Shown here piece after piece: positions 10,801-21,429 of a DNA stretch of 64,000 nucleotides. A program made the translations under genes and the position numbers. The stretch's first letter is position 1. Each line of letters begins with the position of its first letter. The stretch is from Sipunculus nudus (taxonomy: Eukaryota; Annelida; Sipuncula; Golfingiida; Sipunculidae): NCBI GenBank assembly GCA_026874595.1, contig CM049306.1, positions 15,337,019 to 15,401,018 on the forward strand. The letters are read 5' to 3'. Below the pieces are notes generated by a model. It was not told the origin of the DNA and did no database searches. It was given only the letters and a program-made list of their open reading frames with translations.

Positions 10801-12636
10801 ACAATTAATGCAGAAATCACCATGATTCTTTGCATGGATATTGACCATTAAGTATTTTTAATAGTTTCTGCAGACTGGTGGAGCCACCTGTATTTTTTTA
10901 AAGTTTACGCATTTTTTCTCTATTTTTGAGATATATAAATACAGACACAATCTTGGCCTGTTGGTCTAATCTGTTTGATGCTTCAGTTGAATGGGTATAT
11001 ACTACCATTCAGATGATAAAATTTCCTTTTGCTAATCTCTTCCCAGTCAGCTGAGCGTCATGACCCATGGGTCACTTGTTTATCATAAAAAATATCTTTT
11101 AAATCTGCAAACAATAAATATCTAAAAATAATACTTGATTTAGATGTCACAATTTTAAATTGCGTCTCTTCATTTATCCATAATGTGCTCCATTTTTTAT
11201 AAATTTAAGCATACTGATGGGTTTAATTATATTTGTTAAAATCATTTAAAAGAAAATTGATTTCTTTAAAAATGCTACATTAAGACAACATGGCATCTTC
11301 TGGATTATACCTTGAATTACTTTTTCAAGGAAAGTATTTGTATATTGGAGTGGAAACAGCATTACAATTATGTAGATACAGTGAAAACAATAACAATTAC
11401 TGCATAACACTTGGTGGGTTCGGCATGGGGGGGGGGGGGGATTGGGTTTGGTGATGTGAAAAACTGAACACCTGTCACAGCAGGGGATCTCCCCCAGTTA
11501 CAGTAACAAATCAGAAACCCTAGCATAGTGGACTTTCAGTGACCAAGAGTGGCCTTCTTGCATCTGGACAAATTAAGTGACTACAATAGAGCCTCAAGAA
11601 AAAAATCAATAACTAGCCTAATTTTCATGCTTTTATTTTCAAATTTCAGATTTAAACAAATTAAATACTTATGTTTACATGCTGTGAAATTAAATCAATG
11701 GTACGTACAGAAAAAAAAGTGCCATGGTCAAATTTGGGCAAAATTTAAGGTACTGATTTTATTTTTATGCTAATAACTTAAAAAATTTACAAAATTCAGA
11801 TCTAATTTTGGGTAAATAATTGAATCTTAATTAAACATAGTTAGATACTTGGGAAAATAGACTCTAGTTTCAAAATTTTTCATGTTAAGTGAGTAAATAT
11901 ATTTCCTGATTTTTTACAAAGTCCGTAATGTTCAGGTCCATAACCTTAAGAAATTGTACTTAACAGACTTTATTTCTGGCCTGTACATAGGAACTATATA
12001 GAGGAATATTTATGGTAAATATGAGGAAAAACAGATGAGTGGTTTTGATATGAGGCAGTCCTGAAGTGTGAAGATAGGTTTTTAATAAAAATTTGAGTTT
12101 TTTTTTCTTAATTTCTCAAAGGAACAAAGTCGCAAAGACCCAGTTTTCGGCTTGTTAGGAGATCTTGGGGACATCTAACAGTATGCTGAATTTTGGATTC
12201 CTAGGTCTTACGGTTTTAAAATGCAAAACATCTACGGACAGAGGGATGGACAGATGGACAGACGACGGACAATGGACCATGACTATAGCTCAGAAGACTT
12301 ATAGTCAGCTGAGCTAAAAAAGTTGAAAGTAGAATGTTGAATTAGAATTAAATTAAATATGATTACTGACTCACTTGATATTGTCTTTGCAAATTGAATT
12401 CTAGCACTCCTTTTTGTTAGGCACAAACTGAGTGGCTCAGATTAAATAGAGTTTAAATTTTCAAATGATAATATGTTGCTGCATGATGCCAAATCCAGTC
12501 TTACCTCCCGCATCTGATCTGATATTCTTTTTGGCTTTTCAGAATTTTGTTGTATGTCATTCTTTTCAGTTTCTCCCTCAGACTCTGAGCTGTCAGGGTC
12601 TGTCTCCTGAGCATTTCCTGTCACAAAATCCTCCAT
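1777..12636 (-). CDS. FAM204A: FAM204A orthologue, 5 coding exons, 3' end outside the window
   Basis: Minus-strand gene of a conserved animal family of unknown biochemical role. Coding exons join(12636..12505, 5837..5744, 5257..5122, 4743..4641, 1866..1777) are all flanked by AG/GT and stay in frame (phases 0,1,2,0,0), giving 185 residues. The N-terminus is acidic and Ser/Glu rich. REKFQALQARR matches the vertebrate NKFQELHKK region, WMAVRQYIGINDH matches WKELTQYFGVNDR, and LEERIDAA...EEAEKLSEQLASRE matches LEKRIDQA...EKAEELSNQLATRE. Human FAM204A has about 233 residues, so roughly 45-50 basic C-terminal residues should lie left of base 1. The initiator context has G at +4 but T at -3. An upstream ATG-AAC-TAA precedes it in the leader. 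Introns are full of mobile elements. Homology is recalled, not searched. Confidence 0.82.
1867..2770. other. FAM204A: FAM204A intron 4, with one diverged dispersed repeat
   Basis: About 2560-2700 resembles 15000-15120 (shared phrases around TTGATGCTAGCTCCTGCGGT and TTTGACATATGAC), so it is a dispersed repeat. The rest is AT-rich with nothing recognised. Confidence 0.45.
2771..4596 (+). mobile_element. H2 element with 180-bp tandem core, carrying an exon duplicate
   Basis: Starts ACTAGATGTGTCGGAAC with small inverted repeats (TGCCCC/GGGGCA), then tandem units of 180 bp (AAAAGTAGGT at 3051, 3231, 3411, 3591; variants near 4047, 4227, 4407). It ends with a GACGGACATGGG segment and a 31-nt hairpin at 4566-4596 (arms starting TATGCCCC, loop TTT), then an A-run. 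An internal end-like segment at 3729-3780 is followed by a copy of FAM204A exon 4. Tandem-cored non-autonomous elements such as pearl/Helitron-like elements are known in bivalves; membership is not shown here. Confidence 0.65.
3781..3914 (-). pseudogene. FAM204A: Partial duplicate of FAM204A exon 4
   Basis: Identical to 4595-4728 except one base (in the intron side, near 3820); offset 814 bp. It keeps the donor GTAATA and codons for NQEEWMAVRQYIGINDHLKG, but breaks off after GTTC at 3914, where H2 repeat sequence starts. The normal acceptor and the first six codons are missing. It lies between real exons 4 and 5, so it could act as a cryptic exon only if a new acceptor is used. Confidence 0.85.
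4641..4743 (-). CDS. FAM204A: FAM204A coding exon 4 (residues 121-155)
   Basis: Acceptor TTATTCACACAG, donor GTAATA. Encodes EEWMAVRQYIGINDHLKG, the best-conserved block of the family. This is the functional copy: the near-identical copy at 3827-3914 lacks the acceptor and the first codons. It begins only 45 bp from the end of an H2 element. Confidence 0.85.
4744..5121. other. FAM204A: FAM204A intron 3
   Basis: Single-copy-looking AT-rich intron with nothing recognised. Confidence 0.6.
5122..5257 (-). CDS. FAM204A: FAM204A coding exon 3 (residues 76-121)
   Basis: Acceptor TTTCTCCTGAAG, donor GTCAGC (weak but GT). Encodes a low-complexity segment with SFPEDQTSKKKKTGTSD, the position where vertebrate FAM204A has a Lys/Arg-rich linker. 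Keeps frame with both neighbours. Confidence 0.75.
5744..5837 (-). CDS. FAM204A: FAM204A coding exon 2 (residues 45-76)
   Basis: Acceptor ACCCACAG, donor GTAAGT. Encodes KFQALQARRQQITKSS and a basic stretch. The KFQ segment aligns directly behind exon 1 as in vertebrates. 94 nt, ends in phase 1. Confidence 0.8.
5992..6040 (-). repeat. Solo or distant H1 terminus
   Basis: AACAAGGGACCCATGGGTC is the H1 right terminus in reverse orientation, followed by CTCAGCTGA. It may be the far end of the minus-strand H1 copy at about 11090-12320, split by the later insertion at 6636-11080, but the flanking sequence does not clearly match other H1 copies. Confidence 0.45.
6636..11080 (+). mobile_element. 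H1 element with approximately 338-bp tandem core; H2 nested inside
   Basis: The left end is a 31-nt hairpin at 6640-6670 (TAGCTCAGCTGACT / AGTCATCTGAGCTA, loop GTA, one mismatch), then a GTCCGTCC-rich tract at 6686-6710. Tandem units follow, marked by ACATCTGTTAAC at 7041, 7376, 7719, 8056 and 8392 and by GGTGGCRCCACCTGTA. The right end has TCAGCTGAGC and the palindrome TGACCCATGGGTCA near 11060-11073. An H2 element (8562-10110) interrupts it after CAGAATAAT. Short ORFs inside are repeated by-products, not genes. Confidence 0.7.
8562..10110 (+). mobile_element. H2 element, second copy, nested in H1
   Basis: Starts ACTAGATGTGTCGGAAGG, carries about eight 180-bp units, and ends with a GGACGGAAGGACAG segment and the hairpin at 10080-10110 (TATGCCCCGGCCAC / GTGGCGGGGGCATA, loop TTT, one mismatch) plus an A-run. 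The interrupted H1 sequence continues with AAAATTTGATAC, so the insertion limits are clear to within a few A/T bases. Confidence 0.7.
11090..12320 (-). mobile_element. H1 element, minus orientation, 5' part
   Basis: The right limit is the hairpin at 12286-12316 with GGAC/GACGG tract at 12236-12272. Sequence from about 11600 to 12280 is the reverse complement of 24850-25450 (shared GGTACCTTAAAT, CCATGGCAC and TTCTCAAAGGAACAAAGTCG-type phrases). The left limit is uncertain. It sits in FAM204A intron 1. Confidence 0.55.
12505..12636 (-). CDS. FAM204A: FAM204A coding exon 1 (residues 1-44)
   Basis: ATG at 12636-12634; donor GTAAG immediately below 12505. Encodes an acidic start (MEDFVTGNAQETD) ending KRISDQMRE, phase 0. 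The leader continues to about 12676, where an acceptor (ATACCAG) is plausible. Confidence 0.8.
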
Positions 12637-12676
12637 TAACTTCTCCTTGTTTCTTCAAATTAGTTCATGATTCTGG
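12637..12676 (-). other. FAM204A: FAM204A 5' leader within coding exon 1
   Basis: Acceptor candidate ATATACCAG just above 12676. The leader contains ATG AAC TAA (a two-codon upstream ORF) before the FAM204A start. The acceptor choice is inferred from sequence only. Confidence 0.4.
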
Positions 12677-13540
12677 TATATGAAGCCTCACAATACCACC
12701 TTAAATACATTTTTAATACAAAAAGGAATTACCATTCATGGATATATCAATTAGATCTAAACATTAAATTAAAACATTAATCTCCTATTTGTGATTGGGG
12801 AGACCTATAGAACACAAGAGTTGCCTGGGAGTGGAATGTTAGAAATACCAAGATCAGATACTACAGCCACACCAGCTTTGCTATTGACCAAAACTGGGAG
12901 TTAATTCCCATTTAAATTCCCTGTTAAATAAGTTAATGTACTGGGCTTTTCCCCCTGTGGCCAGACTGGGGTTCAAACCTCTCAAGGACTGGTGCCAGGT
13001 CTAATCCCCTTAGCCAATAAACTGAAAGTCTGTACAACTGTACTGGTAGACCTGCGTGGTCCCTATATATTTGTCAGATCAAGATATTACATAAATATAC
13101 CCCATTACTGGTACCTATACTGTAACTCTGTGAAAATTTTGTCCGGCTGCCCTATTGCTGCCATGGCCAGTACCAGTAATTAACAATTATTTCTATAGGT
13201 GTCATCTATGTGCTCAATTTTTGGATTCTTATGTAATCCTTACTTCTTAGTGGGGCACCCTGGAGAAGGAAAGTAAACTACTTGCACCCAAAGAAAGTAC
13301 CTATAAATAAATAATAAAATGATCACCAAACATTAATAAAGTAATAAAAACAGGGTCTACAGGCCTAATGCAAACCTGTGCAATGGGATATACATCAGGT
13401 ATAATGACTGATATATGACATGATAACATGCTTGACAATTTTGACCATTATTTGAAAAGTACTTGATTACCTTTCAAGTGCATGTGTGATATGTGCATGA
13501 ACATCGAAAGTACTAAACATTTCAAACCAGAGTACAAGCA
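12677..13540. other. FAM204A first intron, no clear feature
   Basis: AT-rich. GGGGTTCAAACCTC near 12968 resembles a pol III B box, but no A box or tRNA fold was found around it. Confidence 0.4.
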
Positions 13541-14120
13541 CCCATTAAACAAAGTCACTCCTGAAATACTGGCATGGATAGTCATCAAAGATGTATGGAC
13601 ATGTAAAATTTCATGCAGATACTTCAAACTACTCTTGAGCTAGCCTATGTGCACAGATGCATGAAACCCAAATACAATCGAGGTGGTGCCACAAGTCATG
13701 TATATAACAGAACTGTATGGACAAATTGGACATGCACAATTTCAGGCTGATATGTAAAATCACTCCTGAGAAATAGGCAGGGACACACACTGTACAAAAA
13801 TTATTGTAGGTGGCACCACCATTCTTGTATACAACAAAGCTATCCTAGATGTATATATATGCACAATTTCAGGCTGATATATCAAATCCCTCCTGAGAAA
13901 TAAGCAGTGCAAAAATCATTGTGAAGGAGAAACCATCAAAGATGCATGGAAAAGCCAAAATGTCAGGCAGATACATCAGACTTTCTGGAGTCAGGTGCTC
14001 TAGGCTGACCAAGCTCAGCTGAGTAATGCACTGAAAAGCCAAAATTTCAGGCAGATACATCAGACTTCTCTTGAGTCAGGTGCTCTGGGCTGACAAAGCA
14101 CAGCTGAGAAAGGCAGTTGC
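13540..14120 (+). repeat. Diverged tandem repeat with GGTGGTGCCAC modules
   Basis: Related units recur at about 13560, 13680, 13800 and 13930, with GGTGGTGCCAC (13683) and GGTGGCACCACC (13808), each followed by a phrase like CACAATTTCAGGCTGATAT. The layout resembles the other tandem-cored families here. Confidence 0.5.
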
Positions 14121-14569
14121 TCCCCAAATGAACCAAAACGAATGTCAAGCTACTGCACTGAGTGAACACTTGACCTTTTGCAAAATCTATTATAGTTGGC
14201 ATTCTGCAAAGCTTTTTAAACTAGTCAAAATCCTGGCATGTTTCTAAATCTGTTCATACATATTGATAGACTTTGGTCACAATGTTTTTTTCAAGCTAAC
14301 ATAGTCATAAGATTTTTCCATCAAAATGTTTAGAATATTACAGAGGCCTATTGAAAACAAAATCAGACTACAGAAATATTTTATTCCTGGATTTATTTTA
14401 CACATATGCCAAATATGGACACCAATTATTTATGTTGCTGTTACAGCTCTGCTTTTATACCCACATAGCTCTGTCTGTTAATACAATAAATCTACTGGCT
14501 TTATTTTCCAAAGTATCTCACAGTCCTTTCATTGTTAAAGGTCTCATATTTCAGCCAAAAATCATTTAA

Positions 14570-15420
14570 GTAAGCAAGGCCGCCCAAGAATAATTTTTGT
14601 GAAATATTACAGAATTTAAAAGAACAGTTTTGCACAGGAAGACTACTGCAGGCCTCATACTTGTCCACTAGACCAACTTCATCTTTTTATGACTCTACCA
14701 AATATTAATAAACCTGATCTTTTCTTATACAACTGAGAGAACCCTACCCTAGGATAATTCTTGTGAAAAATTAAAAAAAAATTGGCCTGACAGTTTCATC
14801 ATTAAAACATTTTAATGTAAAATTTCTGTAAATTCTTGTAACTCGGCCAAAATTCATCAAACCCAAACCATTTGATCAAACTTGAGAGAACTCCTCCTTT
14901 GAGATTATTTCTGTGAAATATTGAACAATGTGTCTGAATGATTTTGGAGAAGATTTTTGAAGGTTTTTTAGCTATTTCCCTGGAAAATATAAGTTGATGC
15001 AGGTGGCACCACAAAACGCTCCATCCTACAACATTTGACATGTGACCAATTTTTGCATAAAATTTGGTGATGTTAGCTCCAAATGTTCCTGAGAAATAAT
15101 GGGTTAATTTACTGATGAATCTCTTACAGAAAAGGTTGATGCAGGTGATGCCACCAATACCTCAATTTCAAATGACTTCTGGGATTATTTCTGTGAAATA
15201 CTGAACAATTTGGCTAGACAGTTTTAGAATGAATGAATTTTAAAGGTTTTCTATCTTTTCCCCTGTAAAATCTTAGTGAATGCAGAGAGCCAAAAAATAA
15301 GCCCAATCCAAGTTTTTTTGCATAAATTTTGTGATGCTAGCTCCTGCCCTTTTTGAGATAGTTTGGGTTAAAGTATGGACGATGCCACACAATCACATAA
15401 GCTCACAGGTTCACTAAAAT
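14570..15420 (+). repeat. Dispersed repeat with GTGGCACCAC module
   Basis: Internally repetitive (TTCTGTGAAATATTGAACAAT-like phrases near 14910 and 15190) and related to 2560-2700. Contains AGGTGGCACCAC at 15000. No coding. Confidence 0.45.
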
Positions 15421-18070
15421 TAAAAACAAATAGTAAACTAATTTATTTCTTGGCTTGTTGGCAAGTTGTTGCAGGTATACTGTACAGGGGCTGCTCGACT
15501 CCTGATCCAGATCAATGACCATGAGATTGTAAGTTTGTTTCCCAACTGTGATGATTTCATGCATTCACTGGTATTTCATATTAGCATCTGTTGTAAGATT
15601 GCAGGAATATGTACTGCAATACATGCGAGGTACAAAATAATATGCATCTCTGGAGATTATATTTATTCTTCATATTCCATAATGAAGATTCATTTTTGAA
15701 TGCATTCCTTAAAAATATGAAAATATATGATAATAATGACAAGCAAATTTGTTGAATTTATGTCCTCCCCTTCTGCCTCTGTTATTTTTGCTTCCTTTGA
15801 TCTTCATGCTTGCCTTCTCAATGTTTTAGTTTTTATTTTCCCCTGAAGATATCTCAACATGTCATAGTACCTGTGTTTTAGTTTTCACTGTCCCCTGAAG
15901 ATGTCTCCACATGTCATAATTTTTATTGTGAATTGGGAGCAAGTGTGCCCTAAGGAGGATCACCTCCCATAAGTTCACCTGAATCTTGTGATAGTACACA
16001 CTATTTTCCCAAAGGAGTGACTGCAGTGCCCTCTATCAACCTCTACAAGACCATTCTTGATATAGTTGTAGTACACTGTTTTACCACTAGAGGACAGCAC
16101 TACTGACCCCCCCCCCCCCACCCCATATTTCATTTATTGCTTGAAACAGGACACTATTAAAAATGTGCCAAAACAAGATCAATTAAAGGTTTTGGGGTTT
16201 TTTCTCTTTTTAATGACTTTTATAATAACTTAATAACTCTATATACCCCCCCCCCCTCAACTGCAAATGTTTGTTACTTGTCACAATGTGTATTTCCTTT
16301 TTACACAATTCTGGTTACAGATTAAAACAAGGGACCCATGGGTCCATTCACTAAGCTAAATTTTGTACATTTACTTACATAATATACTCATTTCTATTGT
16401 CATGGTTTTCTATATATTAGCATTTGAGAAGCTAAGAGGAGATGTCTCTCCTATTTGGAGATAATCAAGAACTCAATAAATGATTTTCAAACAAATATTC
16501 TGACATAACTGCAATGGAAAAAAAAACAGTGAAGGGTATGAGATACTGTGATGCTTATGAAATACTTACAGACAGACAGATCGACAGGTTGACAGAAAAT
16601 AATATATACACTTTATTTAACTTTCTGCTGAGTCAGGGGAATAATGATTTTAAGTTTATATTAAACCCTATCTTTTTCAGCATATGCATTTCTTGAGGGG
16701 GAATGATGATATATTTTATTTTTTTTTTCATGTTCAATTTTTTCAATTTACACATTTTATAAATTAGATATATAATAAATCAGTGTTCTCTTCTGAAGTA
16801 AGGAATCCTCACAACATGAACATCCATTTTCATAGCAATACATCACTTTGTGCACACATAATTAATTGTGCTGTTTAATCATTGTAACCCTTGTGATTCA
16901 AACAAAATCCAAAATGTGGCAAAAGTCTGGAAACATAGAAAATGTTTCATATTGATTATTGTCTATGCATCCCATCCATGTAGGGGTTGTGGGGGGGGGG
17001 GGGGGAAGAAAGCCAAGGTCAGTTGCGCCAAGGGAACTGTCAAAGTGAAGCTAGTTACACAACAGCCAGGCCAGTCTCAGATAAGAGCTGCAGCACTCAA
17101 TGCAAACCAATGTACAGGGTTGGCTTGATGTAAACAATACTTATTGCTTGACATAATGTTTGAAAACTTTGATAAAAATTAAAGCTACTCTTTTTGTCAA
17201 TTCTTTTCAAATCTGTATATTATCTGTATCCGTAGTCATTACATGAACATAAGCAAACATTTGGCTTGTGCTGGTAGTACAATGATTGATGCCATCAGTG
17301 ATGGTCTCGGATACTGTGAGAAACTGACTTGGACTGCTATGCCTGGTCGTCGCTCTGTGACAACAGAAACCTGGACTGGGCGATAATAAAGCATTACCAG
17401 GAACAGTGAATCGAAATGAACCGTACCCTAAAACCTGTAAATAGCCTTCCATAACGCTCTGCGGCACCTGACCATGCACACATTTACTTCATTTGCGTTG
17501 CGAATAGGTGTGTAGGAAATGTTAATTTTGTCTGATAAACCTGGACTTACAAATCACTCTCTTCTAAGATGGTTTGAAACCGGTTATAAAACTTAAAAGG
17601 GCTTATTGAGGCAAAATTTAAAAATCTTAAACAATCTTAAAAATCAAAGTTATCATCTGTCAAGTTTTAGAATTGATATTAACCTTGCGATAGTTACTTG
17701 ACTTAATACATGCAATGAAAATGGTACTAATCTGATCTTTTCAATTCATAATTACACATTGAAATACCATAAATTTACATAAATTGTTAAAATATATTTG
17801 CTGAATATCGTTGAAACATTACTGTTGTTAATTATACTTTATTTAGCTCATAGGCTTGATTTTCAATGTTAAGGGAAATAATGATGGAAGATTTTCTCTC
17901 ATGTATAATTATATACTGATGATAGCATCTTATTCTGAAGCTGGGATTCCAAATTGACATACGGTACGAGCATTTAACGATTTCCTCGGGTACGGATACA
18001 TCTTGTCGACGCATGCGTAATCCCTGTGATGTTGCCGGTTGGGCATGACTGTTGCGTGAGATTCAACGCA
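15421..18070. other. Intergenic/intronic region with minor repeats
   Basis: Contains an H1-like terminus at about 16325-16345 (AACAAGGGACCCATGGGTC), short poly-C runs (16109, 16246), a G run at 16990-17005 and a GACAGACAG tract near 16572. 17200-17500 is more GC-rich than its surroundings, with short ORFs I do not recognise. Confidence 0.4.
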
Positions 18071-18072
18071 CC

Positions 18073-18160
18073 ACGTGAACTCTCCTGGTCAGTATATATA
18101 TGACTTGGGTATAAACTTCAAATTATCAAAACTGAAGAATCAGGAGAAGACAAGAGAACA
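18073..18160 (+). promoter_or_regulatory. Possible TATA promoter and short first exon
   Basis: CACGTG E-box at about 18072-18077, TATATATATGA at about 18092-18102, and a consensus-like donor ACAG|GTAATC ending near 18160, about 60 nt downstream. The layout is what a TATA-driven first exon would look like, but no downstream coding exon is identified. It could feed IARS1 or a noncoding RNA, or be chance. Confidence 0.2.
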
Positions 18161-18721
18161 GGTAATCCATCAATCTGGCTCCTGTAAGAATTCGGCTTCA
18201 CTACAGCAGCATCAACTAGAACAGGTGTACTGCTGTGTGCATACGGTGTGAGTCGATCCTATGGCGTTAGCTGTCAAATGTCATTCACTGATTCAGTGTA
18301 ACTGTTTACTGATCAGCCGCGGTACCACTGCAAGCAGTCCGTACAGTCCTAACAACTGGCTTGGTTTGAAACTTTTCCCAGTTGTATTTTATTTTTTATG
18401 TAAGTTTAAGATTAAGAAGTCTTGGTTTTTCAAACTGGATCAGATATGTTTATTACACTACCCCATCTGCTATTCGAAAAATCCCTGCCGACCTATTTTT
18501 TACACTTTATTTCTTAACTGCATATTTATCCATTCCATGGACACCCCAACATATGAAGCTTCAAGTAAACTGGAGTCCTAATGTCCATTCTGTACCGGAC
18601 TAAAATTCCTATAAAATCAAATAATGTGTAGGTGTGTGTATGACAAGGATAATTATGCATTCGGGGTCAGAACTAGAAAATTTTGCTCAAATTCATGCTT
18701 TAATACCAAAACAGTACTTAC

Positions 18722-18796
18722 TTTGAAAGTGTAGCTTCCCTGAGCCTGTCATTTGTTCCTGAAGTTGGAACAAGCATGCGCAGAAGCACTTCCGCC
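18722..18796 (-). promoter_or_regulatory. FAM204A: Likely FAM204A promoter and noncoding first exon
   Basis: On the minus strand, GCGGAAGTG (ETS-type, 18796-18788) and TGCGCATGC (NRF1-like, 18782-18774) are followed by a sequence ending TTTCAAA|GTAAGTACT, a strong donor with last exon base 18722. TATA-less NRF1/ETS promoters are typical of housekeeping genes and often fire both ways. Assignment to FAM204A rests on strand, donor and position upstream of coding exon 1. Confidence 0.5.
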
Positions 18797-18839
18797 TTTA
18801 GAGATGCCCATTCACCGATAAGGGTCTAAAAACATTTTA

Positions 18840-20580
18840 TTTAATTACTGTTGTGTGGAAGATTAAATACATTTTAAATGGTGTTTTCCAATAAATAAAT
18901 TTTAGTGAAGCAATATATAATATTAGTGTTGTTAAATAGAATTATGGAACGGGAATATCCAATCTTTGTGATATACTCAAGCGGATAAACATTTAAGTAT
19001 CCAGCAAATGTAAACTGGGTATAATGAACCTGAATTTGGGGGGGCATATATAAGTGATTATAAGGTTGATCAAAGGATATAATAATGAATGAATATCTTT
19101 AATGTACTGCAACCACATCCTTTCATGTACTGTAATAACACATTCCCACTTAGACAATCAGTTCACAAAAGGTTAATTGTTCTTACATCACAAAAATTTA
19201 AAGCTTCTGATTAGATCAAAGGGAATTAGCCTCACGGAGTGATCATTCAAGATTGTGAGAATTTAATTGTCTGTGGTATATACCTTCACTACAGATATTA
19301 TTCTACGTAATATATTTTGGCATTATTAATAATATGTTAAAAAAAATCTTATTAGGTTATTGTTAGGAGTATTTGTCACTGTTTTGATTTGTACAAATTT
19401 TATATCACTCACTTTTAAAAAATTGGTGCCCTCTTTCAATGTTGAATACAGATTATAAAATAAGTGCAAAAACCTTGTCAAATAGACTTAAGAAAATATA
19501 ACCTCAGATTATAAATTAGGACCAAACAGGATTCATTATAAAAACAGATACATCAGGTAAAATACTATGAAAATTACAGATATATTTGCATTTGCCAGAA
19601 AACATAAAATAAACAACTACTTTATATCAATGAATTTTGATAAAGTATTTCACATTTTCTCCAGGAATATTTATTCATTTAAGCATCTGAAATATTAGCA
19701 GGTAAAATCTGAAATAATCAAAATACAGGGCTTGCCCTGCTTCCAAAAAAATCTTTAGTCAAAATTTTAGCCAACTGGAATTTTCTTTAGCCATTTCAGA
19801 AACACTTTAGCCAGCACTTATTCTCTGAAAATTGGGAAATATCGATATTTAGCACTGAGCAGAATTGGAAATATCATGAATGGATCATGTCTTGACAATA
19901 TAAATATGAATATAAAAAGATGTGTGGACAGTGCAATTCATGATTATTTTGTGTGACTTTGCGTTGAACATTAAAGTTATATATAATCACTGTAATTAAA
20001 CCAATCGAAGACCAGTCTTTCTCAATAGACTTTTATTTCACAATATTATAGTCTCTTGTTTTGCTCATTCAGTAAGGCCTAAAATAAGTTCTTTGTTTCA
20101 ACTATCTGTACAAACTCCAAGAAAACCTAGCAAGTCTAAAATTAAATTTTATTGGGGGTTTGAGCCTTGAGCCATCGGGCACAAAAAGGTCACTTAATAG
20201 ATCTGGTACACGTCACAAATAATTGAACTTAAAGCTAATTATATTACAGTAATGATTCAGTTACTTGTTCTATGATCTTAAGGATAAATTATGTATTAAT
20301 GTGTAGCAGAGTTACAGTGTGCATATTTATGCAGGAGATCATAATGGTGCGTTCTACCATCTACCATGTCATACTCCGTTACATACGGAAGTTATTTGGG
20401 AACACAGAGTCATTAAATGAAGGTGTGGAATGTTGTAAAAAAGGAAGAATAATTTTTGCCTATAACGTAAAGGAATTCTGGAATAGAAAAACAAGCATGA
20501 TTATGTTGTAATCGAAAGTTGCCTTTGGTAATCGAACGATTGAAAGTGGCAGCAAAGTGACTGACTTTCGATAAAACCTG
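18840..20580. other. Intergenic AT-rich region
   Basis: No gene seen. 19725-19815 has repeated TTTAGCCA phrases and CAGGGCTTGCCCTG, likely the edge of a dispersed element. Confidence 0.4.
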
Positions 20581-20803
20581 ATGATCGGCCCACCACTAAT
20601 CAGAGTTAAAGAATATAAATTAATACAATATGCAGATGATACTACTCTTATACTGACAGCTCTAGGGGGTTACCAGTCTATCAAGGAAGCTATTAAGACA
20701 TTTGAACACTGAAACAAAACATCAGGACATGAGATAAACGTTGATAAAACTGCAGTGATGCCAGTAAATGATATATTAAATGATGAAGAAAATTGTTTAT
20801 AAT
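20581..20803 (+). pseudogene. LINE reverse transcriptase relic
   Basis: The frame from 20581 reads PPLIRVKEYKLIQYADDTTL and then SGHEINVDKTAVMP after one internal stop (TGA at about 20710). YADD (20629-20640) is the reverse transcriptase catalytic motif, and the downstream SG...NVDKT segment is typical of non-LTR retrotransposon RT. No endonuclease or further RT is recognisable, so this is a short decayed fragment. Confidence 0.75.
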
Positions 20804-20907
20804 TTGAATTTAAAATTTGTGAGAGATGATGTTAACCTTACTAAAACGTGTTAATTCACAACAAAACTAACTGCTCAACACTTGATATGTTGGTCTTTCT
20901 TCTTAAA

Positions 20908-21013
<106 letters not shown>

Positions 21014-21429
21014 TTGTCAATGTAAAGACACTAGCTCCCACACTTTGGCAGCTTTCATGCTTATATTAGGCAAATACATAATATTAAGAAAAACATAGCT
21101 TAACAAACTACTAATATTTCAGTCAGTTAAAATAAATGAAAACCATTAAGCAAGTTTTTAGAATAGTTCATACACATTTTATATATGTTTATTTTCCAAT
21201 TTGGTAAACTCTCCATTGAATAGTGATTTGTGTTTTATCATTTTTTATGACTCTCTAGATCAACAACACAAATATGTAAATCAAGGGTTTTGTATATGTA
21301 CATGTAGGTAAATGTATGTCTTCATTTCTTGTTTGTCGTCCTGCATGTATATATGTAATAGTCATTTATATATTATCTGTAGGATGATTGAACGTAATGT
21401 TTTCTTTTTGTTTGAGAAAAAAGTCTTAC

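Noticed and set aside
12930-13000. tRNA gene or tRNA-derived SINE (GGTTCAAACCTC)
   Set aside because: Only a B-box-like string is present; no A box, cloverleaf or SINE tail found.
18261-18603. Overlapping 106- and 73-residue ORFs
   Set aside because: No recognisable family, two competing frames, no coding-like pattern.
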